Positions 17,101-25,738 of a stretch of 36,418 nt of DNA are shown piece after piece. The notes under the pieces were generated by a model, which was not told where the DNA came from, ran no database searches, and saw only the letters and a list, made by a program, of their open reading frames with translations. Position 1 is the stretch's first letter. The number at the start of each line of letters is the position of its first letter. This DNA comes from Actinomycetota bacterium. GTDB taxonomy: Bacteria; Armatimonadota; SYMT01. The position numbers and the translations under genes are program-made. The stretch covers positions 1 to 36,418 of the forward strand of contig SYMT01000368.1 of the NCBI GenBank assembly GCA_005805375.1, in the 5' to 3' direction.

Positions 17101-19215
17101 ATGAAAGCGTTCAGATGGCGCGCCGGCAGCCTGATCGCCCTTGTGGCGGGCGGAGCGGCGATCTGCCTTTCGATGCCTCGTGCGGCAGCCCAGTTTGGAG
17201 CACCGATCGCCGCCGCGCAGTGGATGTTGGACTCCGACCTGTGCGGCGCCGGGTGCGACTTCGCGATCGGCGACGTCAGCGTGGCCGTTCCCCTGCAGAA
17301 TCGGTATCTTACCCTCTGGGTCTACGAAGGTACGTCCGAAGACACGAAGTTCAGCCTGTGGACAAATGCCGGGGACCCGCTCAACCCCAACGATGACTTC
17401 GGCTATGTCGTAGACATTGACGACAGCGGGAACCGCACGTACGTGTCTCCGTGGGGCACGCGGATCTGGTGCTCAGATCGTGGCGAGGCGACCGATCGGC
17501 CGTTCGGTAACCTGGTCACGGTGCGCGTGGATGACCCGGCGGCGGCGGCGACCGGCGGATTTCGGGACTTTGCCTTTCCGGCCGGTGCAGCCCAGTTCGC
17601 GCCTAATCGTCCGCTGCTGCCGCTCGCTCAGGGCTACTTCCAGCCTTTCGTCATCACGGATGGGGTCGGGACGCTCCGCATCAATCAGAAGCTCACGTTC
17701 GTACGGGATCTTCTGCGGTGCGAATATGAGGTCACCAACGTCAGCGGCCCCTCCCGGCGAGTGGGAATTCGGTTGCTGCAGAACCCGTACCCGGAGTCGG
17801 GGTCGGCCTACATACCTGAGTCCCGGCAGCGGGTCTTCTTCGAGTCGGACTTCGGCACAGCGACCGGAACCGGGGTCACACCCCCTCGCCGGCCCGACTT
17901 CCCAGAGATTCCTTCGACCGTCGAGTCCAACGATAACATTGAGTCCGCGAATCCGTTCCTGCGGGTGAAATGCATCGTAAGGGGTCCCGGCGTCACCACC
18001 CCTACGCGGCTGGTGATCGGGAACTCGCTCAGCATGTACGGGTCGCCCGGGGTTTGGGACTACAGCGTGGAGGGGCGCCAGGAGCTCAGGCTTTCAGACA
18101 TCGGCCTGCTGTTGTACTACGATCCCATCATCGTTCCGGCCGGTCAGCGACGATCCTTTGTGAACTACGTGGGAATGGGCGTGGCATCTCACGTGTTCAG
18201 CAATGCGTTCTTGCTGGCGCAGAACTTCCAGGACAATCTGCCCACCCAGGGGTACGTGGGAGCGGTGCAGGCGCCGGAGGCGACGGCACTCATCAACGGC
18301 AACTCGGACTTCACAAACCCGGCCGATCCGGGGACGCCGATCACCATCCCGGTGGATGCGTACCTGCAGAACGAGTTCCACGCATCGGGGATCTCGAATG
18401 CGTTCGCGTTCATAGATGTCCCGGACGGATTGCAGTTCGTCAACACGAACCCAGATCAGAGCCAACAGCTCGACATCGGGTCTCTGACTCCGGTCGGCTC
18501 GGGGACGGACGAGGGCCAGGTTCGATGGACGCTCCAGGCCACCGGGGTCGAGGCCGGCATCCTCAATATCAACGTCGCCTTCAACCACGGATTTGACGAC
18601 GCGACCCGCGTGACCCGGCCGATCCACGTCCCGCAGGGAACCCGATATCAGTTGGGCCCTGGGAGGAATTGGCGGTTTCTCACGATGCCGTTCTCGTACG
18701 TCGGCAACCAGAACGACCCGGGCACGGCGCTGGGATTGCCCGCCGGCACCTTCCAGATTGTGCGATTCAACCCCGCGACGAACCAGTACGAGCAGGTGAG
18801 TCGTCTTGACGCGGGACTCGGGTATTGGGTTCGGTCGTTGAACCTGGGCGCCAATGCGAATCAGTTTGTGCGCCTGCAGAACGCCGTTCCAACCCGCCTC
18901 AGTCCGAGGGAGAACTTCATCGTTCGTGTGGTCAGAGGTTGGAACATGCTCGGCAACCCGACCCCGTACGCTGTGCCGGTCTCGGAGTTGCGCGTAGTGG
19001 GTCCCGGCGGCACCCTGCTGACCTTCGACCAGGCGGTCGCGAGTGGCTTGATCCGGCCCGGGTTGTTCCAGCACAACCGGAGGACAAACCAGTATGACCA
19101 GGTGAACCGCGAGGACGTGATTCAGCCCGGCCGCGGCGTGTGGGTGTTTTCCAACGGGGAGCGGAGCGTCGTGTTCCCGGCGCCGGTGGGAACCGGGATC
19201 AGCATCACCCCGTAG
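17101..19215 (+). CDS. Exported beta-rich protein of unknown function with shared C-terminal module
   Basis: 704 residues. GGAGAG lies about eight bases before the ATG. The signal peptide ends near PRAAAQ. The first 515 residues look like beta-sandwich sequence with a few scattered cysteines (for example DLCGAGCDF near residue 48), and I recognise no family. Residues about 519-700 are a clear copy of the module in the genes at 5126 and 14076: FLTMPFSY, FQIVRFNPATNQYEQ, GLGYWVRS, GWNMLGNPTPY, LTFDQAVASGLI, NQYDQ, PGRGVWVF. Here the module forms the extreme C-terminus, unlike in the other two. Position in the block suggests the same export route and surface location. Probably a structural partner; no catalytic motif seen. 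Confidence 0.8.
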   Translation: MKAFRWRAGSLIALVAGGAAICLSMPRAAAQFGAPIAAAQWMLDSDLCGAGCDFAIGDVSVAVPLQNRYLTLWVYEGTSEDTKFSLWTNAGDPLNPNDDFGYVVDIDDSGNRTYVSPWGTRIWCSDRGEATDRPFGNLVTVRVDDPAAAATGGFRDFAFPAGAAQFAPNRPLLPLAQGYFQPFVITDGVGTLRINQKLTFVRDLLRCEYEVTNVSGPSRRVGIRLLQNPYPESGSAYIPESRQRVFFESDFGTATGTGVTPPRRPDFPEIPSTVESNDNIESANPFLRVKCIVRGPGVTTPTRLVIGNSLSMYGSPGVWDYSVEGRQELRLSDIGLLLYYDPIIVPAGQRRSFVNYVGMGVASHVFSNAFLLAQNFQDNLPTQGYVGAVQAPEATALINGNSDFTNPADPGTPITIPVDAYLQNEFHASGISNAFAFIDVPDGLQFVNTNPDQSQQLDIGSLTPVGSGTDEGQVRWTLQATGVEAGILNINVAFNHGFDDATRVTRPIHVPQGTRYQLGPGRNWRFLTMPFSYVGNQNDPGTALGLPAGTFQIVRFNPATNQYEQVSRLDAGLGYWVRSLNLGANANQFVRLQNAVPTRLSPRENFIVRVVRGWNMLGNPTPYAVPVSELRVVGPGGTLLTFDQAVASGLIRPGLFQHNRRTNQYDQVNREDVIQPGRGVWVFSNGERSVVFPAPVGTGISITP

Positions 19216-19276
19216 GCACGGCGTAGAGGAGAACGGGCTACGCCCGGCGAACTTGTCCAATGAATGCGCGACGGGG

Positions 19277-19296
19277 GTCCCGCCTACCGGCGGGAC
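19277..19296 (+). other. Intercistronic stem-loop 4
   Basis: A perfect 8-base stem, GTCCCGCC with GGCGGGAC, and loop TACC. It ends nine bases before the AGGAG of the next gene (19306-19310), so it could affect ribosome loading or RNA processing. Confidence 0.55.
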
Positions 19297-19320
19297 AGGC
19301 GTCGCAGGAGAAACACAAGG

Positions 19321-20760
19321 ATGAACTCCGGCTTGAGGCGGCTGCTCTTGAGCGCCGCGGGTGTGGCGCTCGCGGTTGCCATTCCGGCCCGTGCACAGGG
19401 GCCCGGTGGCGGACCTGGCGGATTTGGCGGACCGGGAGGTCCGGGCGGCGGACCGGGAGGTCCGGGAGCGGCAGCCCCCGGCGCTGCACCTCGGCCCGCA
19501 ACTCCCGCACGAACGACCGGACAGGTGGCGGCATACGAGCCGCCGGAAGCGATTCGGGCCGGTGCTCCGATTTCCGTTCTGTTCTTTCCGTTCGGTTTTT
19601 CCGGCGAGATGGCAAACGCCCCCGAGCAGGCACCCGCAGGGGCGCCATTGAAGGCGGTCTACGGTGACCTGACCGGGTACGTGTCGGCCGCTGTCAAGGC
19701 AGGGTTTCTGGCGTCGCCGTCCTTTGCCGTGACTACGTACCATCCCAACGCGGCGCTGATTCAGCGCGGGCAGAGGGGCGGGATTCTCATGGCCGACCAC
19801 CTGACCGCACTCGTCGTACCGGCTACCGGGATGGTAGACATCGCGAAGGCGAAAGTGGTCGCGCACCGCCTGGCGATTCAGGCCATTCTGGTGGGTGGGG
19901 TTGATGTGGCGATGTCCGGCCCAAATCAGATCGAAGTCACGATCGAGGGGCAGTTAATCGACAGCACTACCGGATTGGTCATCAGGCAGGCCACCTTGAG
20001 TGGGGCGGCGGCGGGGGCAGCGGGAGTATCGCAGGAGATGCTTCTTATGCGAGCCGGGCAAGAGGCAGCAATGAAGCTGATCCCCGCTCTTGGGATTCAG
20101 CTCGTTCGGGCCGCTCCTGCGCCCGTGCCGGCGGCAGGCTCCCGATCCGGCAGCCGGAAGAAGGCCGAACCCAAGAAGAGCGAACCAAAGCCTGCGCGAC
20201 GAACGCAAAACTCCGGACCTGCGGAACCCTCGGGCGACGCTCCGGCCCGCCGTGCCGCTTCTGCGTCCGATGACGCCACCTCCCAGGTGGTTCGCGACCA
20301 GGAGCGTCGAGTTGCGGAGGCCACGGCCCGCGAAGAGCGAGCTGCAGCGCGGCAGGCAGAGCAAGATGCCCGCAGGGCGCGCGAGGATGCCGCTAAGGCG
20401 GCCCGTGCTGCCGACCGGGGTCGTCGTTCCGTCCGTGCTCAGGATGTGAACGCGCCGGCTGGCCGCGCTCAAGATGGGAATGCGCCGGCGGAGAATGCGC
20501 CGAAGGCGGATGGCGCTGCTGCCCCGGTGGTAGCGCGCGATGAACCCGTCGCACTTGCGTTCGGTGGCGGCGCAGCCCAGGCCCCGCGAGCGACGGGGCC
20601 GCAGTACCGGGGAACCGCCAATGCAGCCGGGCAGCCGGTCCCCTACGGTTACGCCATCGGCGACCAAAAGGTGTTGCCGAAGCGGGATCGAAACGGCCTC
20701 AAGGTGCCGCCGTGGTTTGGGATTGCGGCATTCCTCACCGGTATCAGCTTCCTCCTGTAG
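19321..20760 (+). CDS. Exported CsgG/TolB-N-like protein with Gly/Pro-rich neck and hydrophobic C-terminus
   Basis: 479 residues. ATG at 19321 with AGGAG ten bases upstream; the frame is open further up, but that part covers the stem-loop and is arginine-rich and not signal-like. The signal peptide ends near PARAQ. A glycine/proline-rich segment (about 27-53) is encoded by a 21-base repeat. Residues about 80-260 (ISVLFFPFGF ... AIQAILVGGVDV ... GQLIDSTTGLVI) follow the CsgG/TolB-N-like pattern of the gene at 11861, though divergently. A charged, coiled-coil-like region rich in Arg, Ala and Glu (about 320-400) includes two copies of RAQDxNAPA. The last 16 residues are hydrophobic (WFGIAAFLTGISFLL), possibly a tail anchor. 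It is the last gene of the block, before a strong terminator. Function inferred only as an envelope component. Confidence 0.7.
   Translation: MNSGLRRLLLSAAGVALAVAIPARAQGPGGGPGGFGGPGGPGGGPGGPGAAAPGAAPRPATPARTTGQVAAYEPPEAIRAGAPISVLFFPFGFSGEMANAPEQAPAGAPLKAVYGDLTGYVSAAVKAGFLASPSFAVTTYHPNAALIQRGQRGGILMADHLTALVVPATGMVDIAKAKVVAHRLAIQAILVGGVDVAMSGPNQIEVTIEGQLIDSTTGLVIRQATLSGAAAGAAGVSQEMLLMRAGQEAAMKLIPALGIQLVRAAPAPVPAAGSRSGSRKKAEPKKSEPKPARRTQNSGPAEPSGDAPARRAASASDDATSQVVRDQERRVAEATAREERAAARQAEQDARRAREDAAKAARAADRGRRSVRAQDVNAPAGRAQDGNAPAENAPKADGAAAPVVARDEPVALAFGGGAAQAPRATGPQYRGTANAAGQPVPYGYAIGDQKVLPKRDRNGLKVPPWFGIAAFLTGISFLL
19426..19466 (+). repeat. 21-base tandem repeat coding Gly/Pro
   Basis: Two identical 20-base copies (19426-19445 and 19447-19466) with a 21-base period, in frame, coding GGPGGPG units just after the signal peptide of the gene at 19321. 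Confidence 0.8.
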
Positions 20761-20782
20761 GGAGCGCGGTTTCAAAGCCAGG

Positions 20783-20809
20783 ACGGCCTCCCACGCGGGA
20801 GGCCGTTTT
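20783..20809 (+). terminator. Strong rho-independent terminator closing the exported-protein block
   Basis: A perfect 10-base stem ACGGCCTCCC/GGGAGGCCGT (20783-20792 with 20797-20806), tetraloop ACGC and a TTTT run. It lies 23 bases after the stop of the gene at 19321 and only 11 bases before the next start. Confidence 0.9.
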
Positions 20810-20819
20810 CATTTGCACC

Positions 20820-22394
20820 ATGAACAGCAGGCCTGACCCGATTGCGAATGAAGTGTTCCGACACCTGTTCATCTCCGTCGCTGAGGAGATGGGTGTCGTC
20901 CTGGAGCGTACCGGGTTCTCGCCAAACATCAAAGAGCGCCGAGACCACTCCTGCGCGATCTTCGACGCCGCGGGCCGTCTCGTCGCGCAGGCAGCGCACA
21001 TCCCGGTGCATCTGGGGGCGTTTCCACTCATGATGCAGGCAATTGTCCCCCGCTTTCGGTGGCGGCCAGGGGATGTGGTGATCTGCAATGACCCATTTGT
21101 CGGGGGCACCCATCTCCCCGACATCAGCGTAATCTCGCCGGTATTCGGGGGGTCTGGACGCCGCCTCGGGTTTGTGGCCAACCGTGCGCACCATGCGGAC
21201 ATTGGGGGCACCCACCCGGGATCAATGGGTCCGACGACGGAGGTGTTCCAGGAGGGAGTCACCTTTCCCCCGTCCCGTCTCCGGGATCGGGGTCGGATGA
21301 ACGATGCCCTGGTCGAGTTCTTCCTTCGGAATGTGCGAACTCCGGAGGAGCGACGTGGAGATCTGGCCGCGCAGTTGGGTGCAAACACAACCGGTGTTCA
21401 GCGATTCGCCGAGATCGCCGCAGTCTACGGCGAAAGGGAGGTCCGTGGGCGTATCCGCGGGGCGCACCGGCATACCGCCGATGCCGTTCGGCGACTGATT
21501 CGGGAACTCCCGCCGGGTGAACACAGCGCCACAGACTGGCTGGATGACGACGGACATGGTTCGGGACCGCTTCCGATTTGCGTTTCCCTGGGCCGCCGCA
21601 GGGGTCGGTTGCACGTCAGTTTTGAGGGCACGGCCGCGCAGCAACGGGGGTCCATCAACGCCACTCTCGCGGTGACGCACTCGGCCGTGCTGTACGTCCT
21701 GTTTTGCCTGCTGCCGGATGGAGTGGCGCTGAATCACGGGGTGTTTTCGGCATTGGACATCGCCGCGCCACCAGGCAGCCTGGCCAACGCGCAGCCGCCC
21801 GCAGCGGTCGCAGCCGGGAACGTGGAGACCAGCCAGCGCATGGTGGATGCACTCCTCCGAGCGCTGGCGGCGGCGATGCCGAATCGGATTCCGGCGGCGA
21901 GCCAGGGCACGATGAACAACCTGACGCTCGGCGGCATGAACCCGGCAACAGGCGGGCTGTGGGCCTACTATGAGACCACCGGCGGAGGCGCCGGAGCGGA
22001 CGCGCGGAGTGGTGGAATCAACGCGGTGCACTGCCACATGAGCAACACCCGGAATACACCCGCGGAGGCACTGGAGTATCACTACCCGCTTCGCGTGCGC
22101 CGGTCCGCCCTGCGGGACAACTCGGGTGGGGCAGGACTCCACCCCGGCGGCTCTGGTACCGTGCGCGAAGTGGAACTCCTGGCGCCGGCAACGGCGACGC
22201 TGCTGACTGATCGCCGGGAGCGGGGGCCGTACGGGCTGGCGGGGGGCGATCCTGGGATGCCGGGGGCGAACTGGATCGGCGCGCCGGGTGAATGGGTATC
22301 GGCTCCGGCCAAGGGCACGCGCCACCTCGTCGAGGGGCAACGGATTCGGATCGAAACGCCCGGGGGCGGCGGTTGGGGCACTCCGACGGAGTGA
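20820..22394 (+). CDS. Hydantoinase B / oxoprolinase-family protein (HyuB-type)
   Basis: 524 residues. Start ATG at 20820, because the family's N-terminus (DPIANEVFRHLFISVAEEMG) begins six residues later. Family motifs follow: RTGFSPNIKERRDHSCAIFD, LVAQAAHIPVHLG, NDPFVGGTHLPD, NRAHHADIGG and the C-terminal PGGGGWG. Members pair with an HyuA-type ATPase subunit to open hydantoin or 5-oxoproline rings in an ATP-dependent way. No hyuA-like gene flanks it, so the substrate and even the activity are uncertain. There is no visible SD, and the start lies 11 bases after a terminator. Its promoter must therefore overlap the terminator or the 3' end of the previous gene. Confidence 0.9.
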   Translation: MNSRPDPIANEVFRHLFISVAEEMGVVLERTGFSPNIKERRDHSCAIFDAAGRLVAQAAHIPVHLGAFPLMMQAIVPRFRWRPGDVVICNDPFVGGTHLPDISVISPVFGGSGRRLGFVANRAHHADIGGTHPGSMGPTTEVFQEGVTFPPSRLRDRGRMNDALVEFFLRNVRTPEERRGDLAAQLGANTTGVQRFAEIAAVYGEREVRGRIRGAHRHTADAVRRLIRELPPGEHSATDWLDDDGHGSGPLPICVSLGRRRGRLHVSFEGTAAQQRGSINATLAVTHSAVLYVLFCLLPDGVALNHGVFSALDIAAPPGSLANAQPPAAVAAGNVETSQRMVDALLRALAAAMPNRIPAASQGTMNNLTLGGMNPATGGLWAYYETTGGGAGADARSGGINAVHCHMSNTRNTPAEALEYHYPLRVRRSALRDNSGGAGLHPGGSGTVREVELLAPATATLLTDRRERGPYGLAGGDPGMPGANWIGAPGEWVSAPAKGTRHLVEGQRIRIETPGGGGWGTPTE

Positions 22395-22493
22395 GTGCGA
22401 AGGGCGTAGGCAACACAGCGTCGAACACGGGAGTACCGGCACGCCTCCGTCAGTGCGGGACTCCGACGGTTGTCACCCACAAGGAGAGGACGA

Positions 22494-23615
22494 ATGAAGT
22501 CGAAAGCAGCCATCTTCACCGAAATTGGAAAGCCGCTCATTCTCGATGAGATTGAGGTAGACGACCCGGGGCCTGGAGAATGCCTGGTCAAGCTGGATGC
22601 CACCGGGCTCTGCCACACAGAGATCTGGTACATGGGCGGGGGCGACGGCGTGGACTACGCCAAACTCTCCCCGCGAATCCTGGGGCACGAAGGCGGCGGG
22701 GTGGTCGTGAAGGCAGGCAGCGAAGTGACCTCCCTGCGCGAGGGGGATCACGTAGTTCCGCTGTACATTTCGGAGTGCGGAACCTGCCCTGAGTGTCGGA
22801 GCCCGGAGACGAATCTCTGCTCGTATCTCGACGACAAGGGGTACTATGAGGGCGTCATGCCTGGGGGGAAACCTGCCTTCCACTGGCGCGACAAGCCGGC
22901 GTACCACTTCATGGGTACCTCGACTTTTTCGCAGTACACGGTCGTTCCCGAGGTGGCCCTCGCCCGAGTCCGGCACGATGCACCCCTGGACCGAGTGTGC
23001 CTGCTTGGGTGCGCGATCACCACGGGGGTGGGCGCCGTATTGTGGACCGCCAAGGTGCAACGGGGCGCCTCTGTGGCTGTGTTCGGGTGCGGACCCATCG
23101 GACTGAACGTAGTCCAGGGCGCGCGTATCGCCGGCGCAGAGAAGATCATCGCCGTGGATCTGAAGCCGGCGCGCCTGGAGACGGCCCGGGCATTGGGAGC
23201 AACACACCTCATCAACGCCGCCGATCACGGCGGGTCGGGGACGGCTCCGGTCAAGGAACTGACCGGCGGCGGATGTGACTTTTCCTTCGAGGCGACCGGC
23301 AACGTGCACGTCATGCGCCAGGCATTCGAATCGGTCCGCTACGGCGGCGGTCGGTGCGTGCTCATCGGCGTGGCCCGAACGGGGGAGATCCTCAGCCTGA
23401 CCCCCCGGATGCTCATTGCCGGCCGGGTGCTCACGGGAACGGCGTTCGGCGGTTGCAAGGGCCGCACCCAGCTTCCGGAACTCGTGGATCTGTACATGGA
23501 TGGCACCCTGAAGATTGACGAACTCGTCACCAAGGACATCCCGCTCGAGCAGATCAACGACGCCTTCGGTTGGATGCACCAGGATCTGGGGTATCGCTAC
23601 GTGGTCAAGTACTAA
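22494..23615 (+). CDS. Zinc-dependent alcohol dehydrogenase (medium-chain, class III-like)
   Basis: 373 residues. AAGGAGAGG (22481-22489) precedes the ATG. Catalytic zinc ligands C40 (GLCHTE), H65-E66 (GHEGGG) and C173 (LLGCAITTG) are present. The structural zinc cysteines are C95, C98, C101 and C109. The NAD site GCGPIGL (about 198-204) is followed by an acidic residue in AVDLKPARLE, which favours NAD over NADP. The sequence is closest to the S-(hydroxymethyl)glutathione/class III ADH group (GTSTFSQYTVV, TAFGGCKGRTQLPELVDLYMDG split across that region), so a formaldehyde-adduct or primary-alcohol substrate is likely. The true substrate cannot be fixed from sequence. The stop codon overlaps the start of the esterase gene (TAATG), so the two are co-translated. 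Confidence 0.93.
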   Translation: MKSKAAIFTEIGKPLILDEIEVDDPGPGECLVKLDATGLCHTEIWYMGGGDGVDYAKLSPRILGHEGGGVVVKAGSEVTSLREGDHVVPLYISECGTCPECRSPETNLCSYLDDKGYYEGVMPGGKPAFHWRDKPAYHFMGTSTFSQYTVVPEVALARVRHDAPLDRVCLLGCAITTGVGAVLWTAKVQRGASVAVFGCGPIGLNVVQGARIAGAEKIIAVDLKPARLETARALGATHLINAADHGGSGTAPVKELTGGGCDFSFEATGNVHVMRQAFESVRYGGGRCVLIGVARTGEILSLTPRMLIAGRVLTGTAFGGCKGRTQLPELVDLYMDGTLKIDELVTKDIPLEQINDAFGWMHQDLGYRYVVKY

Positions 23616-25738
23616 TGGAGCGTGCGGGTTCGCGCTCGCAGTGGTGGGCGGCGATTGCGGCGCTGATACTGGCGGCAGTGGCCACCGGCTCGCAGCACAC
23701 GACGCGGGCGGACGTCGGGTCGGCGTGTCTGGACCCGGACACCACTCTGAGGGAGATCCGCGCGTTTCTCGATAGTCGCACACCGCGCCTGGCCGCCCAG
23801 CCGCCGGCCCTGGAAGGTTCCGACGCCCGGGCGCAGATACTGCGGGACCGGCTGCTTCAAAGCGTCGTGTATCGGGGCGTACCGGCTGCCTGGCGCTCCG
23901 GTGCGCTTCAAGTGCAGTGGGGGGACACGCTGCGACCGGCCGGCGGGTACTCGATACGGAAGCTCCGGTACGAAGCAGTGCCCGGGATGTGGATTCCGGC
24001 GCTCCTCTACGAGCCGGACCACCTGGTCGGGCGCGTCCCGGCTGTGCTCAACGTGAACGGCCATGTTGGAGCGCCGGGCAAGGCAATCGAGTATGAGCAG
24101 CTCAGGAGCATCAACCTGGCGCAACGCGGAGTGCTGTCGCTGCACCCGGAGTGGCTCGGCTGCGGCGAGCTGACTTCGCCCGAGTACTCGCACAATCGCC
24201 TGGCGTACCTGGATCTGTGCGGGCGCAGCGGGCTGGCGGTGTTCTATCTGGCGATGCGTCGTGGGTTGGACATCCTGGCGACGCATCCACGGGCCGACCC
24301 AGATCGCCTTGCGATGACCGGGCTCTCCGGTGGCGGGTGGCAGACCATCTGGCTCGGCGCCCTCGACACCCGCCTCGACGCCGTTGCACCCAACGCAGGA
24401 TACATCGGCGTCCGGGAACGGTCACTTTTCTCGCAAGACATAGGCGATCTCGAACAGAACCCCACAGACGCGTATCTCCATGCGGACTACTCACACCTGA
24501 CCGCGCTGCTCGCCCCCCGGCCTGCGTTGCTTATCTACAACCAGAAAGACGATTGCTGCTTTCAGACCGCCCGCGCGCGGCCTGCAGTGTACGACCCGGT
24601 GACACCATACTATGCGCAGCAGGGACGGGCGGCGCGATTCCGGTTCCACAACAACCGTGTCCCCGGCAGTCACAACTACGACCAGGACAATCGCGAGCAG
24701 TTTTACCGGTTCCTGAATGACGAGTTCGGCCCCGTCGGCGACCGCCGCGACGTCGAGATCCCGGCACAGCACGAGGTGCAGAGTTTTGAAGCGCTCCGCG
24801 TGGGGCTGCCGGCGGGGAACGCTGGGTTCGCAGCGCTGGCAGAGCCGCTTCTCCCACGCCTGCCACTGCACAAGTGGTCCGAGCAGGCGGGCCGGGGAAG
24901 CCGTTCTCGCGGCACCGCTGCCATGAAGGCGTGGCAGAGCGCCTCACGGCAGCGCCTGTACACAACGCTCCGCCTGCCGCGCACTACGGAACCTGCAGTG
25001 AATGATGCACGCGAGCTCCCCAGCGAGCGCGTGGAACCGAACGTGACGCTTCGACGTCGCGTGCTCCGGATTGACGGAGAGTGGTCGGTGCCGGTCATAG
25101 AAGTCATCCCCGACGGTGTCACCGACGTGCACATTCGCGTGGCCGATGCGGGCCGCCCCGGAGCCGGCGCCGCGCTTGCCGAAGCACAGTCCACCCGGTC
25201 CCATCTTGTGTTGCCCGACCTGCTGCTTCAGGGGGAATGCCATCCACGATCAGTGCCCCGGTACCAGCACAGCATGCTGCTCGGCGCAGTCGGTGCGCGG
25301 CTGCTCGGGCTCCAGGCACGGCAACTCCTCGGGGTTATCAAGTGGGCCCGGCGCACCTACCCGAATGCATCGCTTCGTCTGACGGGCAGCGGCCGGTTGG
25401 GGAGCTGTGTAGCTGCCGTCGCGGGCGCGCTCGCCCCGGCAGGCGCGCTCAGCGCGCTCCAACTCGAAGCGCTACTGCCGAGCCTCAAGCTGCTCATCGA
25501 AGACCGAGTTGATTACTCCGATGCTCCGGAGCTGTTCGCCTTCGGCCTTCTGGAACGATTCGACATCCGCGAGCTGTTGGAGATGGCCGAGGCGCCCCGG
25601 CTCTCCTACCGATGTGCGCCTGAACACGCAGCCCGGTCGCACCTGGAACTCGACGGCGTCGCTGCTTTCCGTCGAACACTTGGGTGGGACACCGATCCGA
25701 GCACACCGGCCCCCGCCCAGGGTGGGGTTCCCCGCTGA
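23615..25738 (+). CDS. Exported two-domain alpha/beta-hydrolase (acetyl xylan esterase-like)
   Basis: 707 residues. The ATG at 23615 overlaps the dehydrogenase stop (TAATG). A signal peptide spans about residues 1-33. The N-terminal domain (about 90-375) is an alpha/beta-hydrolase of the acetyl-esterase type. It has VLNVNGHVG for the oxyanion region, nucleophile S238 in GLSGGGW, acid YNQKDDC and a histidine in PGSHNYD. The C-terminal part (about 480-690) looks like a second, degenerate hydrolase domain: it repeats the strand/helix pattern (LVLPDLLLQGECH, RLTGSGRLGS) but lacks a GxSxG nucleophile. Probably removes acetyl or other ester groups from plant or algal polysaccharide in the periplasm or outside the cell. 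The mannonate dehydratase further on agrees with sugar-acid catabolism. Confidence 0.82.
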   Translation: MERAGSRSQWWAAIAALILAAVATGSQHTTRADVGSACLDPDTTLREIRAFLDSRTPRLAAQPPALEGSDARAQILRDRLLQSVVYRGVPAAWRSGALQVQWGDTLRPAGGYSIRKLRYEAVPGMWIPALLYEPDHLVGRVPAVLNVNGHVGAPGKAIEYEQLRSINLAQRGVLSLHPEWLGCGELTSPEYSHNRLAYLDLCGRSGLAVFYLAMRRGLDILATHPRADPDRLAMTGLSGGGWQTIWLGALDTRLDAVAPNAGYIGVRERSLFSQDIGDLEQNPTDAYLHADYSHLTALLAPRPALLIYNQKDDCCFQTARARPAVYDPVTPYYAQQGRAARFRFHNNRVPGSHNYDQDNREQFYRFLNDEFGPVGDRRDVEIPAQHEVQSFEALRVGLPAGNAGFAALAEPLLPRLPLHKWSEQAGRGSRSRGTAAMKAWQSASRQRLYTTLRLPRTTEPAVNDARELPSERVEPNVTLRRRVLRIDGEWSVPVIEVIPDGVTDVHIRVADAGRPGAGAALAEAQSTRSHLVLPDLLLQGECHPRSVPRYQHSMLLGAVGARLLGLQARQLLGVIKWARRTYPNASLRLTGSGRLGSCVAAVAGALAPAGALSALQLEALLPSLKLLIEDRVDYSDAPELFAFGLLERFDIRELLEMAEAPRLSYRCAPEHAARSHLELDGVAAFRRTLGWDTDPSTPAPAQGGVPR

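Noticed and set aside
18094-19866. Long minus-strand frame of 590 codons
   Set aside because: Spans two plus-strand genes with signal peptides and SD sites; composition is arginine/histidine-rich and matches no family, as expected for a GC-rich antisense frame.
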